Positions 34,840-44,182 of a stretch of DNA of 64,000 nt are shown here, one piece after another. The stretch is from Rhodeus uyekii (Eukaryota; Chordata; Actinopteri; Cypriniformes; Acheilognathidae), in assembly GCA_037043235.1 (NCBI GenBank), contig JAWRVZ010000179.1:909001-973000 (forward strand), read 5' to 3'. The translations under genes and the position numbers were made by a program. The notes under the pieces are model-generated. The model worked only from the letters and a program-made list of their open reading frames with translations. It made no database searches and was not told where the DNA came from. Position 1 is the first letter of the stretch; the number at the start of each line of letters is the position of its first letter.

Positions 34840-35480
34840 CTTCAAAAGGGCTAACACTCCATAAGGAGAGCTGACAAGTTTCCTTTATCAAAGCCGCAAT
34901 TAACTTATTTACTGACAGGTCATTATTTTGAAGTTCATTAGCGCACAAGATAAAAACTCACCTTTTATTGCTAACACCACTATTGTCTGTTAGGGGGGCA
35001 TTTGTCAAGTGGTTTGGCAGCTCCAATACCATCATGACACGACATTAAACCCATTACAAGTAACAGAGGTGTCTGCTAGTCTGCATATTAATAACAGCTA
35101 ATTATTTAGACCTCACGCCGCATTTCCTGTCTTCTCAAATTCTTTCACTCGTCTCCCAGTCCTAATTAAAAAGATGCAAAAATTCCATTGCCACTTCTGG
35201 GGTGTAAATAAATCTTTTGAATAATCCAAATCAATATTTCTTGTGACAACTGCCACAACAGAGTTTCAACACGGAGTTGCATTTCATTTCACAACAGCAT
35301 AAAAAGAGCATACTCAATTTGTCTAATAATGAAGTACATGCATGTAATTTCTCAAAAGCCTTGATGACGAAGAGGTATAAATCGACATAACCTCACTTTG
35401 AGAAGTGCATCATGGGTAATTAGCAGGAAAATGTGAAAACACTCAGGAGTAGTGGCTTTAAATATTAACAACTGCAGTTT
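34840..35480. promoter_or_regulatory. Repeat-poor block resembling a conserved non-coding element
   Basis: Dense homeobox-type TAATTA/TTAATT words and an ATGCAAA octamer-like word (about 35173-35179) occur in balanced, complex sequence without repeat termini or open frames, between two transposon-rich stretches. This is the look of developmental enhancers in vertebrate gene deserts, but conservation cannot be tested here. Confidence 0.35.
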
Positions 35481-35736
35481 ATTCACATGTGCCACCACGA
35501 TTGAATATCGTGATGTGAAAAGGTTTCTGATGTGTGATTAAGATTTTTTTGCTTGCCATTTTATCAATGCATATTATACATTTTAAAAGAATAATTTTAC
35601 AACAAATAAATAATATATCTTTGCTTTATATAAAACAACCACTATCATATGTATTCATATATTGATGCCATTTCAAATGTGAGTATTTACATATGCGCAG
35701 ATGCAGTAATGAAAAAAAACAACTTGCGAATCATGT

Positions 35737-36004
35737 TGTAACATTTGCCTACTTCCTGTTTCCTCCCATGATCTCCCAGTGTTTCTCCTTTCACCCGTCA
35801 TCAATCACATCATTAGTCTTGTCAGCTGTCTAATTCCCTCTTTCAACCCTTGTGTATTTAAACCCCATGTTTCCTTCAGTCTCTGTCAGTACTTGTCCAT
35901 GTAATGTTGTGATTCTTCCCAGTCTTTCCAGTTTACCTGTTGTATGTATTTTGTACTACTTCGGTTATTTCCTGTGCCTTCCTCATCCCCACACAACCGT
36001 GACA
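35737..36004 (+). mobile_element. Short solo LTR (TGTAACAT...CGTGACA)
   Basis: Starts TGTAACATTTGCC and ends CAACCGTGACA. The flanking 5-mers CATGT (35732-35736) and CACGT (36005-36009) differ at one base. The C/T-rich body is like the other TGTCA-type LTRs but only 268 bp, so it is probably internally deleted. Confidence 0.6.
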
Positions 36005-36482
36005 CACGTTCATTACATTTATATCAAATCAGTGTGTATAGTTGCATTTTACTATTACAAAGATATTTTCAAAACCTTACCCATTTCAACAATATAAAAA
36101 ACTAAACAAGTAAAAAAAAAAAAAAATCTTGATATTAAAAATAAATGAAATATATTACAGTATTTATACTATATTAGTTCAATACTATTATTGTTATTAT
36201 TATTATTCTGATTCTAACAATCCCTGTAGCTTAAATATCGGAGTGTGATGGAGGATTGAAATTATCTATAAAAAGTTATGGCTTCTGACAGTTTGAAACC
36301 TTTTTAACCTGCAGCTAACCCACAGCAAACAAAACAAGTAATGATAAAATGATGGCAGAATTGTCATTCATTTTAATATTTAAAAGTTTAACTACTTTGA
36401 ATTTACAGATACTTTGTTTTAAAGCATATTAAAAACACCACAGAGACATATAAACAATATTAAAACTTGATTTTCACCACAG
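36005..36482. other. Non-coding upstream of candidate exon
   Basis: AT-rich, ending in a TTGATTTTCACCACAG acceptor-like sequence. Confidence 0.4.
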
Positions 36483-36623
36483 GGGGACTTTAATAAAGAG
36501 GCACTGGACGGCAATTCCACTGAATCATTCTTCTTAAAACTGGCCATAGACAAACGAAACTCTTCGGTGGACGGAATCACAGGCTGCTATTGTTCCAAAG
36601 AGAACAAGGAGCTGAGCTTGTGA
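36483..36623 (+). CDS. Candidate last coding exon of an unidentified host gene
   Basis: An acceptor-like TTGATTTTCACCACAG precedes a phase-0 frame of 46 codons and a TGA stop (36621-36623). The other two forward frames hit stops. The peptide begins GDFNKEALDGNST, contains FFLKLAIDKRNSSVDG, and ends in a cysteine pair (GCYC) and a basic/acidic tail (KENKELSL). Composition and codon choice look like conserved protein, unlike the surrounding AT-rich DNA. There is no start codon, as expected for an internal or terminal exon. I do not recognise the family. No AATAAA is seen in the following 150 bp. Confidence 0.5.
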   Translation, partial: GDFNKEALDGNSTESFFLKLAIDKRNSSVDGITGCYCSKENKELSL

Positions 36624-37073
36624 GGCAGCCGTCAACAGAATTCACTCCAGTCAATCATTATATATTGTTCATCCAAAGCATTACTGAAGTATGCAAATGT
36701 ATGTTATGTTCTGGTATTTTATATGCATGACTTGATTGCATGACTACCTTTTTTTTTAATTATTATTATTTAACAACATTACAAAGTGAAACTACTGCAA
36801 GTGTTTTTTCATTGCAAGTTTTTCCAATTAAGAAAAATCATTTTTGGTGAAAATATTTTGTAGTCAGAGGTGTGATTTAGTGGTCAGAGGGGATTGTGTG
36901 GGCGGCCAAATTTTTTTTAATTCATTCGTTCATTCAAAAGGAAGCAAGGCCAAAAAAGTTTCCAAAGCAATGCTTTGAGACATTCTATTAATTATAAATA
37001 ACTGGCATGTCAACTTGCTCTTAGTGTAGGCATATTAGATTTGGGTTCAGGTTGGTAGAAAAAGCTGACATTG

Positions 37074-37397
37074 TCTTGTCTCTTCACTTCCTGTTCCCTT
37101 CCTTGTGTTTCCCGTGTCGTTTCCTGCATCTGTCATGTAAATCACTTCCTCGTTAGTCATCACTTGTTTCCAATCTCCTCGTGCATATAAGCCCTAATGT
37201 TTTCCCATGTCTTGGTTAATTGTTACCTATGTTTGATCGTGTGTGGATGTCTCCATGGTTCTACCAACTCTCCATGTCCAACACAAGTGTGCCTTTTTGT
37301 TTGATATTTAATGTGTTCAGTTTTTGTTATTAATAAAGAGAAGATTTCTGTTCCACCTGATGTCCTTGTTATTCCTCCCGCATCGCACCTTGAATAA
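37074..37397 (+). mobile_element. LTR-like repeat with polyadenylation signal
   Basis: It starts TGTCTTGTCTCTTCACTTCC and has the C/T-rich body of the solo-LTR group. AATAAA lies at 37332-37337, and the sequence closes around CCCGCATCGCACC. The terminal TGACA is not preserved and the duplication is uncertain. Confidence 0.5.
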
Positions 37398-37585
37398 CAC
37401 ATATTTTTGCAAAGTTACTTCTAGTCAGTAGAATGTCTGTTGGGGGACCATTAAAATAAAGTGTTATCAGATATTAAGCAGGTACTACTCTAATGAGTCA
37501 ACTGCTAGTTGACTTATGTGCAAAGCTACTTGTAGTTAGTGTAATATCTAAAGTGGACCACCAAAATAAAGTTACTGTATAATGT
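37398..37585 (+). repeat. Two diverged copies of an about 55-bp unit
   Basis: GCAAAGTTACTTCTAGTCAG...TTAAAATAAAGTG (about 37411-37462) is echoed by GCAAAGCTACTTGTAGTTAG...CAAAATAAAGTTAC (about 37521-37574). It looks like the end region of an old DNA element with an internal duplication. Confidence 0.45.
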
Positions 37586-38718
37586 TTTTAATGTAAATAT
37601 CACAAACAGAACATTTCTCATTGGCTAAAAAGTCCTGCCTCTTTTCACTGTTTACATCGTTTAAAGGCATGGGATTTCTATGTCAGCCTTGACCTTCTAT
37701 ACTTTTTTCTCCAAAAGAAATGTGGATATTAGTGTATATTATTTTTAACACAAGAGCAGACACGGTCAATTATAACATGAATGTGCAAGGCTGGTGTTTG
37801 TTATATTATTGTTTTAATCTATTATCATAATCACAATCACACTCGTTTGTAGCACAATATTTACCTATTGCGGCTAATGAAGCAAAGGCCTTACATATTC
37901 ACAGAAAACAGCTTATATTTCCACTTTCCAAAATTAGGTGGACTGCTTGCCTCAAACTAAAAAGCATACAAACTAATCTCATCATTAGATGCAAAGTTTA
38001 TGTGAATATGATCTGGATGTGTAGCCAATTATTTTTCCTCACGGAAGAAATAGATGCCTAAAAAAATAGAAAACAAATTGTATGCTGCCAAAATATGTGT
38101 GTCTATATAACCTCCTCCTGTCCGTAGAAGATGTTGCCAAGTGAACACATTATGTATACAGTGTAGATTTATGATAATCACTAATGTCAACTTTAGGACA
38201 CATGGCAGTTCCTCTCAAGCAACTGAACTGCATCATAGTGGCAAACTTGTTCGCTTTCAGTACTATTTGTTTCTCTTCAGAGTCTGCACATTGACACAAG
38301 CTCTATCAAATGCACACATCTGTGGGATTGCCTCTATCATTCAAGCCTGTCCTGGCCAGATCTCAGCCTCTTATCTCTGGAAGATATATGGTGTTATTCC
38401 CGTGAAGGGAAATGAAGCTCCCAAAACTCACTGTGCTCCCATGAGTAATTTTCAGGCCAGTAAAGTCCATGCTTAAAATTCAGTAGAGAAGAAGGACTTT
38501 ATTGTTGGGTCCTGGTGTTTTCTTCAAAGCACCTGACCATACAGTCCCATTTTATTTATTTTTTGTGGGTGACATCAACTGCATAGAGTTGTTCCTAAAA
38601 TTCTTTATGTACAGTAGGAGCATATAGTGAAGCAGTGATAATTTTCAGTGAAATGCTTTTTTTCATCTAATAAATGTGGGGTCCAAAGTTATTTAGATCC
38701 CTGTGACTTTTACTGTCA
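37586..38718. other. Non-coding, no recognised feature
   Basis: One 111-codon frame (38141-38476) shows no protein-like pattern and is treated as chance. Confidence 0.4.
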
Positions 38719-38732
38719 GGAGAGAGAGAGAG
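38719..38732. repeat. (GA)n microsatellite at LINE 3' junction
   Basis: About seven GA units; (TC)n in LINE orientation. It directly abuts the LINE 3'UTR end, with no poly(A) tail between. Confidence 0.85.
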
Positions 38733-38812
38733 TTTGAGTTTATAAAATCTTTAATCAATGGAGTTTAAAAAACACCAGTAAAACAAAACAAAAAACAATT
38801 ATTCAAAAAGAA

Positions 38813-41800
38813 TCACCAAATAAATGATAAAAGGTCCTCTTCATAAAACACAAACAACCCACTGTTTACACACCACTTACGCATAAAATCAACCATGTTT
38901 CCAGTACTGTTAAAAAACACACACTCAACTCTGATTCTGGATTCAACCAACGCCGTAAACATTCTGATCACATCAACCATTCGTCCTTCAAGAGCCAGTC
39001 TACAGGTCTTCCAAATGGCTAGTTTTGCTTGCCCAAGTATAAAATTAGCCACAGTGCATCTTTCTTTGTTTGCTTTGGAATATTTACATCCAAAGATAAA
39101 AATAACTTGGTTAAAATCAAAACCCAGTCCTGTCACAGTTCTCTCCAGCAGCGCGAAAAGTGGGACCAACCTCGGACATTCAATAAAAACATGAAAAACA
39201 GTTTCGTTACTGTTACAGAAAAGACACACTGGTAAAACATTTAGGTTGAATCTGGAAACAAACACGTTAGTGGCGAGCACACAGTGCAGTATTCTCCACT
39301 GGAGATCCCCTGAGCGCTTGGGAAGAGGGCTTTTATAAAACAGCCTCCAGGAAGGGAGAATATGGTCTGCAACTGCGAGCTTTTCTCTCCATTTCGTATC
39401 ATGTCTTACATGAAGATCGTTAAAATAAGCAGTTTTTACACAGACTTGATATAGCTCTTTCTTCCCCGCTGTTTGAAAAATTAGCTCTTCTAATCTCTCC
39501 AATTGTAATAATTTTCCAACTTGGTTGGTTTCAGAGGAAACTTTAGGTGACACACTTAATTCAGGGAAGGAGACCTGTAAAGGCCCTCCCTCCAAAGAAT
39601 GGTTTAAAAACTGTAAAAGAGGAAGAGGAAAGGCAGACTTCAGTCCTAAAAGCAAATGCTCCACCACTCTCACAGACCTTACTTCGACCTGTCTAGCAAT
39701 CTCTTCTGCTGATCTCCACTCTTTTGAGTCCAAGTCAATCAAGTGTCTGACTTTAGTAAAACCTTTCCTCATGCATTGCAGAGCAATGTTGTTAAACACA
39801 CAAACATTCCCTAAAAAAGGATTAAAAAACAATGGTTCATCTATCCCATAATGATCATTTTCTGACCTGGACACTTTAAACACATTCCAAGATTTTAAAA
39901 CTGATGCATAAAAATTAAGACCAGACGTAACCCTTCCATTAAAAGGTGCCATTAAGAACAGTTGCTTGTCAAGCTCAATGCCACACAGCGATCGCAATAA
40001 CGTGAGTCCAAATGACACCCAGGGGACAAACTCTGTAGAAAAAAGCAGTTTTTGGGCAGATTTTAGTCTCAGAGCTCTGACTTTGGCTGTTAGTTCAATT
40101 AGTCCTTGTCCTCCTTCATTAACTGGCAAGTATAAAATTCCAGGAGGAAGCCAGTGGAAACCATCCCAGAAAAAGTCAACAAAAACCTTTTGTAGTTTTT
40201 GTAGCAAGTCTCCCGGAGGATCAATAACAGTCAGACGATGCCACAGCATAGATGCTGCTAGATTGTTCACCACAAGGACTCTCCCTCTATAGGACACTCG
40301 GGGAAGGATCCATCTCCATTTCTGTAGGCGTCCAGCCACCTTTTCATAGAGGCCTTCCCAGTTCTTCAGCATGTATTGTTCTGTTCCCAGAAAGACCCCC
40401 AACACTTTAAACCCCTCTGAACTCCAGGGGCAGCGCTGAGGAAGCCTGGGAACGCTTTCTTCCTCCCACTGGCCTAGAAGCAATGATGAGCTTTTTCCCC
40501 AGTTAATTCGAGCTGAGGAAGCTTTTTGATAAGCCTCAAGAGCCGCTTCCAAGCTGAAAACATCTTCGTTGGATCGGATCACAACAGTGACATCGTCAGC
40601 GTAAGCGCTGAGTTTTACAGTCACCGTCTCTGAAGAAGAAACATCCACCGTTGAAATCCCACGCAGTTGACGCCTTAAAACAGTCAGTAATGGTTCGATG
40701 GCAATGGCGTATAAAATGCCTGACATACTGCATCCTTGCCGTATGCCTCTGCTCACTAAAAAAGGTCTTGACAATGAACCATTGATTTTTAAAATACTGT
40801 ATATATCAGCATATAATAATTTAACGTAGGAAATAAATAAAGGACCAAATCCAAAAGCTTCAAAACATTTAAAAAGAAAGTCATGATCTACACGATCAAA
40901 AGCCTTTTCCTGGTCCAAAGATAAAAACCCTACATTAAGATTTTTGCCTCTGGCAAATGAAATCAAATCACGAACCAGAAACAAATTGTCAAATATTGTA
41001 CGGTTCGGAATACAATATGACTGGTCTGCGTGAATTATTGTTGATATATACAGTTTTAGTCTATTAGTTAAGGCTTTGGAGAAGATCTTGTAATCCACTC
41101 CAAGCAGAGACACTGGTCGCCAGTTCCTTATGTCAGCAAGATCCCCCTTCTTGGGCAGCAAGGTGATCACTGCTCTCCGCAGACTCAATGGTAGGCGTCC
41201 ACTATCAAAGCACTCTAAAAACACTGAGAACAAGTCTTCACCAATGACTGGCCAAAACTGTTTATAAAACTCTGCAGTTAAACCATCCAAACCCGGGACT
41301 TTTCCTGAAGACATGTCTTTGATAGCAGCAGTCAGTTCCTCCATCAGCAAAGGCTGATCGAGTCTGGAGTGCTCTCTCTCCGTCAGATGAGGCAGATCCT
41401 GAAGAAGTGTTTCTGCTGTTTCTCCATCACATGCTTCTGCTGTGTAAAGACTTTCATAAAAACTCAGTGCATGTGTGATTATCTCATGTTCATCCGTTGT
41501 TTCACCTCCTCCTGGAAGTTTCAGACGTCTTAAAATTTTCCTATTGTCAACTTTCTTTTCAAGGTTGAAAAAGAATGATGTTGGAGCATCCATGCAATTA
41601 AAAGACGTGAACCTCGAACGAACCAGAGTCTCTTTAGCTCTCTCTTCCAGGAGATTATGGAGAAGAATTTTCCTTGTCTCCAAAACTTCACCAGTACTTC
41701 CATCAGACTCTTCAATGTCAAACTGCAAAATGTCTTGCTCAAGTTGTTTCATTTTATTCTCAAGATTGTTCTTGTTGTGTGCAGAATACTCCTGACAGAA

Positions 41801-42760
41801 GAGTTTGACCTGGACTTTACCAATGTCCCACCACTGACTCAGGGACTTGTACTGGGGTTTTCTCTCTCTCCATGCCTCCCAAAAGAGTGTGAAAGAGTGT
41901 AAAAAGTGATGATCTTGTAACAGCTTATTATTAAAACGCCAATATGGGCATGTGAATGTGCTCTGTGCAGAAGTGACATTGACAGATATATAATGATGGT
42001 CTGATAAAGAAGTGGGGGTAATGCGACTATTTGAAAACTTTTCACTGGCAGTTCTTTGCACATAAATTCTATCAAGCCTTGCTGCAGAGATCATGTTAAA
42101 GTTTACTTTCATCCATGTATACTGCTTTACATCAGGAAAAGCTTCTCTCCACACGTCTACAAGATCATGGTATATGATTAATTTTCTAAGAACATCTGCT
42201 GATGAACTATGAGGTTCCCCATGATTTCGGTCTAGTGTGTGATCTAAGGTGCAGTTAAAATCCCCAGCCAGTACAACAGTCCTGCCCTGTGGAACACTGC
42301 TTAACGCTGTGTTGAGTTTATCAAAGAACAAGCCACGTTCTGTCCCGATATTAGGGGCATATATATTAAAAAATGAAAAATCAATATCATGCAAATTAAC
42401 ATCCACTCTTTGCATTCTGCCGGGTAAAATATCAAAAACAACCACATTCTGATCCTTAAATTCAGATCCAAAAAGAATAGCGACTCCTGCACTATTACTA
42501 GAGCCATGGCTTAAAACGGCCTGTCCGCACCATTCACTCTGCCACTGGACCTCATTATCCACATCTGTGTGAGTCTCTTGCAAACAAATCACACTACAGT
42601 GTTTCAAATTTATATAGTCAAAAAGGGAAACCCTTTTCACAGCATCACGACACCCATTGATATTTAAAGAACCAAAACATAAAGGTGCCATGATGCTAAA
42701 GGAAAAAAGAAAAGAAAAAACAAAAAGAAAATTGAATTCTGATAAAACTAGACCACTCAT
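38813..42760 (-). CDS. LINE ORF2: AP endonuclease-reverse transcriptase (Tx1/L1)
   Basis: The 1315-residue frame is intact. An APE-type endonuclease spans about 28-262, with motifs SLNINGC (N33), CLQETH (E62), LAGDFNC (D167, N169), ARLDRIY and SLSDHH (D254, H255). Reverse transcriptase motifs span about 480-790: GKVPGLDGL, LLPKKGDLADIRNWRPVS, motif A FLSLDQEKAFD (D616), motif B RGIRQGCSMSG, and motif C YADD (720-723). A CX2CX7HX4C knuckle lies at about 1179-1195. It nicks target DNA and copies the element RNA by target-primed reverse transcription. The start ATG overlaps the ORF1 stop (ATGA), suggesting coupled reinitiation. Residues 1-23 are hydrophobic and precede the endonuclease, so Met24 (about 42691) is an alternative start. 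All catalytic residues that I can check are present. Confidence 0.92.
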   Translation of the reverse strand: MSGLVLSEFNFLFVFSFLFSFSIMAPLCFGSLNINGCRDAVKRVSLFDYINLKHCSVICLQETHTDVDNEVQWQSEWCGQAVLSHGSSNSAGVAILFGSEFKDQNVVVFDILPGRMQRVDVNLHDIDFSFFNIYAPNIGTERGLFFDKLNTALSSVPQGRTVVLAGDFNCTLDHTLDRNHGEPHSSSADVLRKLIIYHDLVDVWREAFPDVKQYTWMKVNFNMISAARLDRIYVQRTASEKFSNSRITPTSLSDHHYISVNVTSAQSTFTCPYWRFNNKLLQDHHFLHSFTLFWEAWRERKPQYKSLSQWWDIGKVQVKLFCQEYSAHNKNNLENKMKQLEQDILQFDIEESDGSTGEVLETRKILLHNLLEERAKETLVRSRFTSFNCMDAPTSFFFNLEKKVDNRKILRRLKLPGGGETTDEHEIITHALSFYESLYTAEACDGETAETLLQDLPHLTEREHSRLDQPLLMEELTAAIKDMSSGKVPGLDGLTAEFYKQFWPVIGEDLFSVFLECFDSGRLPLSLRRAVITLLPKKGDLADIRNWRPVSLLGVDYKIFSKALTNRLKLYISTIIHADQSYCIPNRTIFDNLFLVRDLISFARGKNLNVGFLSLDQEKAFDRVDHDFLFKCFEAFGFGPLFISYVKLLYADIYSILKINGSLSRPFLVSRGIRQGCSMSGILYAIAIEPLLTVLRRQLRGISTVDVSSSETVTVKLSAYADDVTVVIRSNEDVFSLEAALEAYQKASSARINWGKSSSLLLGQWEEESVPRLPQRCPWSSEGFKVLGVFLGTEQYMLKNWEGLYEKVAGRLQKWRWILPRVSYRGRVLVVNNLAASMLWHRLTVIDPPGDLLQKLQKVFVDFFWDGFHWLPPGILYLPVNEGGQGLIELTAKVRALRLKSAQKLLFSTEFVPWVSFGLTLLRSLCGIELDKQLFLMAPFNGRVTSGLNFYASVLKSWNVFKVSRSENDHYGIDEPLFFNPFLGNVCVFNNIALQCMRKGFTKVRHLIDLDSKEWRSAEEIARQVEVRSVRVVEHLLLGLKSAFPLPLLQFLNHSLEGGPLQVSFPELSVSPKVSSETNQVGKLLQLERLEELIFQTAGKKELYQVCVKTAYFNDLHVRHDTKWREKLAVADHILPSWRLFYKSPLPKRSGDLQWRILHCVLATNVFVSRFNLNVLPVCLFCNSNETVFHVFIECPRLVPLFALLERTVTGLGFDFNQVIFIFGCKYSKANKERCTVANFILGQAKLAIWKTCRLALEGRMVDVIRMFTALVESRIRVECVFFNSTGNMVDFMRKWCVNSGLFVFYEEDLLSFIW

Positions 42761-43977
42761 TTCTTACGTGATTGCAAGGAGACTCTAACATTGCTCAGGA
42801 TCTTTTTAAGACGGTAGCGTTTCTGTTTATCCAGTTCATCATAAGAGGTTTTCTTCATAGCAGTTGTGCCAGATGCCAAAAACAAACTTAAATCAGGAAA
42901 AAAGGTCTCAATCTTGGGCTTACGAAGTCCTTTGGTACAATCTAAAAAATCATTGATTTGTTTGAGTGAATAGAGTTTCGGCTTATTGCCAGCACCACTA
43001 TTCTCATCTAAAATGCTCTCAACATCATCATCATCATCATCAGACTCATCAGTTTGTAAGCATACACTCAACTCCTGACTATCCACATCTTCCACACTTT
43101 GACTGTTCATTTCCTCAGTATCTAGTGTTGTGTTGGCAGACTGAGCCTGCTCTACCTGACTCTGAGGATCATGATCAGTGTCTTCCTGGGCTTCAGTCCT
43201 GTTCTCAGAGACATTTACAGGAGCTTCTCTTGTGTTGTCAGACTCTACACTCTCCTCATGCGAGGGGCTCACTGTGGGTCTTTCAACACCTGACGACTCC
43301 GATAAAGCAGTCGCATTTAGATCACTGTTTGTCTGGCTTGTTACCTCTACAGCGGCAGCTGCAGTAGCAACATTAGCACCGTTTTTGTTCAGGCAGTTCT
43401 GCCGAACATGCCCAAACTCCCCACACACAAAACATTTCATTGTCTCTGAACTGATGAAAATCGTGTAGTCCTTACCGTCAATACTCAGCTTGACGGACAA
43501 ATTCAGAGCCTCATTTTGTGAATTGAGAATCATTATAACTTGTCGTCTGAACGACATCACATGCCTGAGTTCGGCGTTCTTACAGCCGAGAGGAATCATC
43601 TTTACAGGGCTCATTAGCTTCCCGTACCTCTTAAGAATCTCCTCTAGCTTATCATTCTTAACAAACGGCGGCACATTTGAAAGAACAACTTTTTTGGTTG
43701 GGCTTGACAAAGGCATAACATTTATAAACGTGTCTTTGATCGTTAACCCACTCTCAATCAAGTCATCCACCATCTGAATCTCACTCAGAAACAGCACTAT
43801 AGCTTTGTTCATGCGTGACGCCGATCTTATATTGGCTCCACCGATCACTGAACTCACAGCTAACAAACAATCCTCCACCGACACTGAAGCGTCAGGCATG
43901 CATTTACAACCATGCCTGACAGTCATGCCGAGGAAACCCCCTGCGTTTGCCTCCATTGCTCGGAGCACGCCGACCAA
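42757..43977 (-). CDS. LINE ORF1: RNA-binding protein with CCHC knuckle
   Basis: 406 residues, uninterrupted. Residues about 95-175 resemble the RRM-like part of Tx1-group ORF1 proteins, with VVLSNVPPFVKNDKLEE and RYGKLMSPVKMIPLGC. A CX2CX4HX4C zinc knuckle (CFVCGEFGHVRQNC) occupies 182-195. A long acidic, serine/threonine-rich linker follows, including a run of seven aspartates coded by a (CAT)n-like tract (about 43022-43041 on the plus strand). The C-terminus is basic (RLKKILSNVRVSLQSRKK). In this family it coats the element RNA and forms the transposition RNP. The stop codon overlaps the ORF2 start. Confidence 0.88.
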   Translation of the reverse strand: MVGVLRAMEANAGGFLGMTVRHGCKCMPDASVSVEDCLLAVSSVIGGANIRSASRMNKAIVLFLSEIQMVDDLIESGLTIKDTFINVMPLSSPTKKVVLSNVPPFVKNDKLEEILKRYGKLMSPVKMIPLGCKNAELRHVMSFRRQVIMILNSQNEALNLSVKLSIDGKDYTIFISSETMKCFVCGEFGHVRQNCLNKNGANVATAAAAVEVTSQTNSDLNATALSESSGVERPTVSPSHEESVESDNTREAPVNVSENRTEAQEDTDHDPQSQVEQAQSANTTLDTEEMNSQSVEDVDSQELSVCLQTDESDDDDDDVESILDENSGAGNKPKLYSLKQINDFLDCTKGLRKPKIETFFPDLSLFLASGTTAMKKTSYDELDKQKRYRLKKILSNVRVSLQSRKK

Positions 43978-44135
43978 AGTCAGCTAAGACACTTTAAAAA
44001 CTTCACTTATAAACCACAGTTTTTTGCAACTCAAAAAAAAGAGGGGAAAATAAGAAAGTAGAAACTCACTTAGGAGCGCTCTCACTCACAGCAGTCAACT
44101 CGCCACGCTCTCACCATCCACACATGCGCAGACAC

Positions 44136-44141
<6 letters not shown>

Positions 44142-44178
<37 letters not shown>
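44142..44178. repeat. (GA)n microsatellite at LINE 5' junction
   Basis: About 18 GA units immediately beyond the LINE 5' end. With the tract at 38719-38732 it brackets the element. Confidence 0.9.

Positions 44179-44182
<4 letters not shown>

Larger units (their letters stand above)
38733..44141 (-). mobile_element. Full-length Tx1-clade L1 (Kibi-like) retrotransposon
   Basis: About 5.4 kb on the minus strand: a 5'UTR of about 160 bp (43978-44141), ORF1, ORF2 and an about 80-bp 3'UTR. It lies between (TC)n tracts at both edges (44142-44178 upstream, 38719-38732 downstream) and ends without poly(A) or its own tail repeat. Both frames are uninterrupted, so it may be a recent, possibly active copy. 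From the literature I recall that Tx1-clade elements are often target-specific and that the Kibi type enters (TC)n microsatellites. The flanks here fit that; the exact family name is inferred. Confidence 0.75.

Noticed and set aside
38141..38476. 111-codon plus-strand frame
   Set aside because: No protein-like pattern, domains or splice context; frames of this length are expected by chance in 64 kb.
39525..41795. Plus-strand frames of about 100 codons opposite LINE ORF2
   Set aside because: Antisense shadows of the intact minus-strand ORF2.
42966..43468. Histidine-rich plus-strand frame (HHHHHHQTHQ)
   Set aside because: Antisense of the poly-aspartate tract and linker of LINE ORF1.
44142..44178. 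(GA)n tract as an ordinary unlinked microsatellite
   Set aside because: Its mirror at the other LINE edge makes a split insertion target the better explanation.
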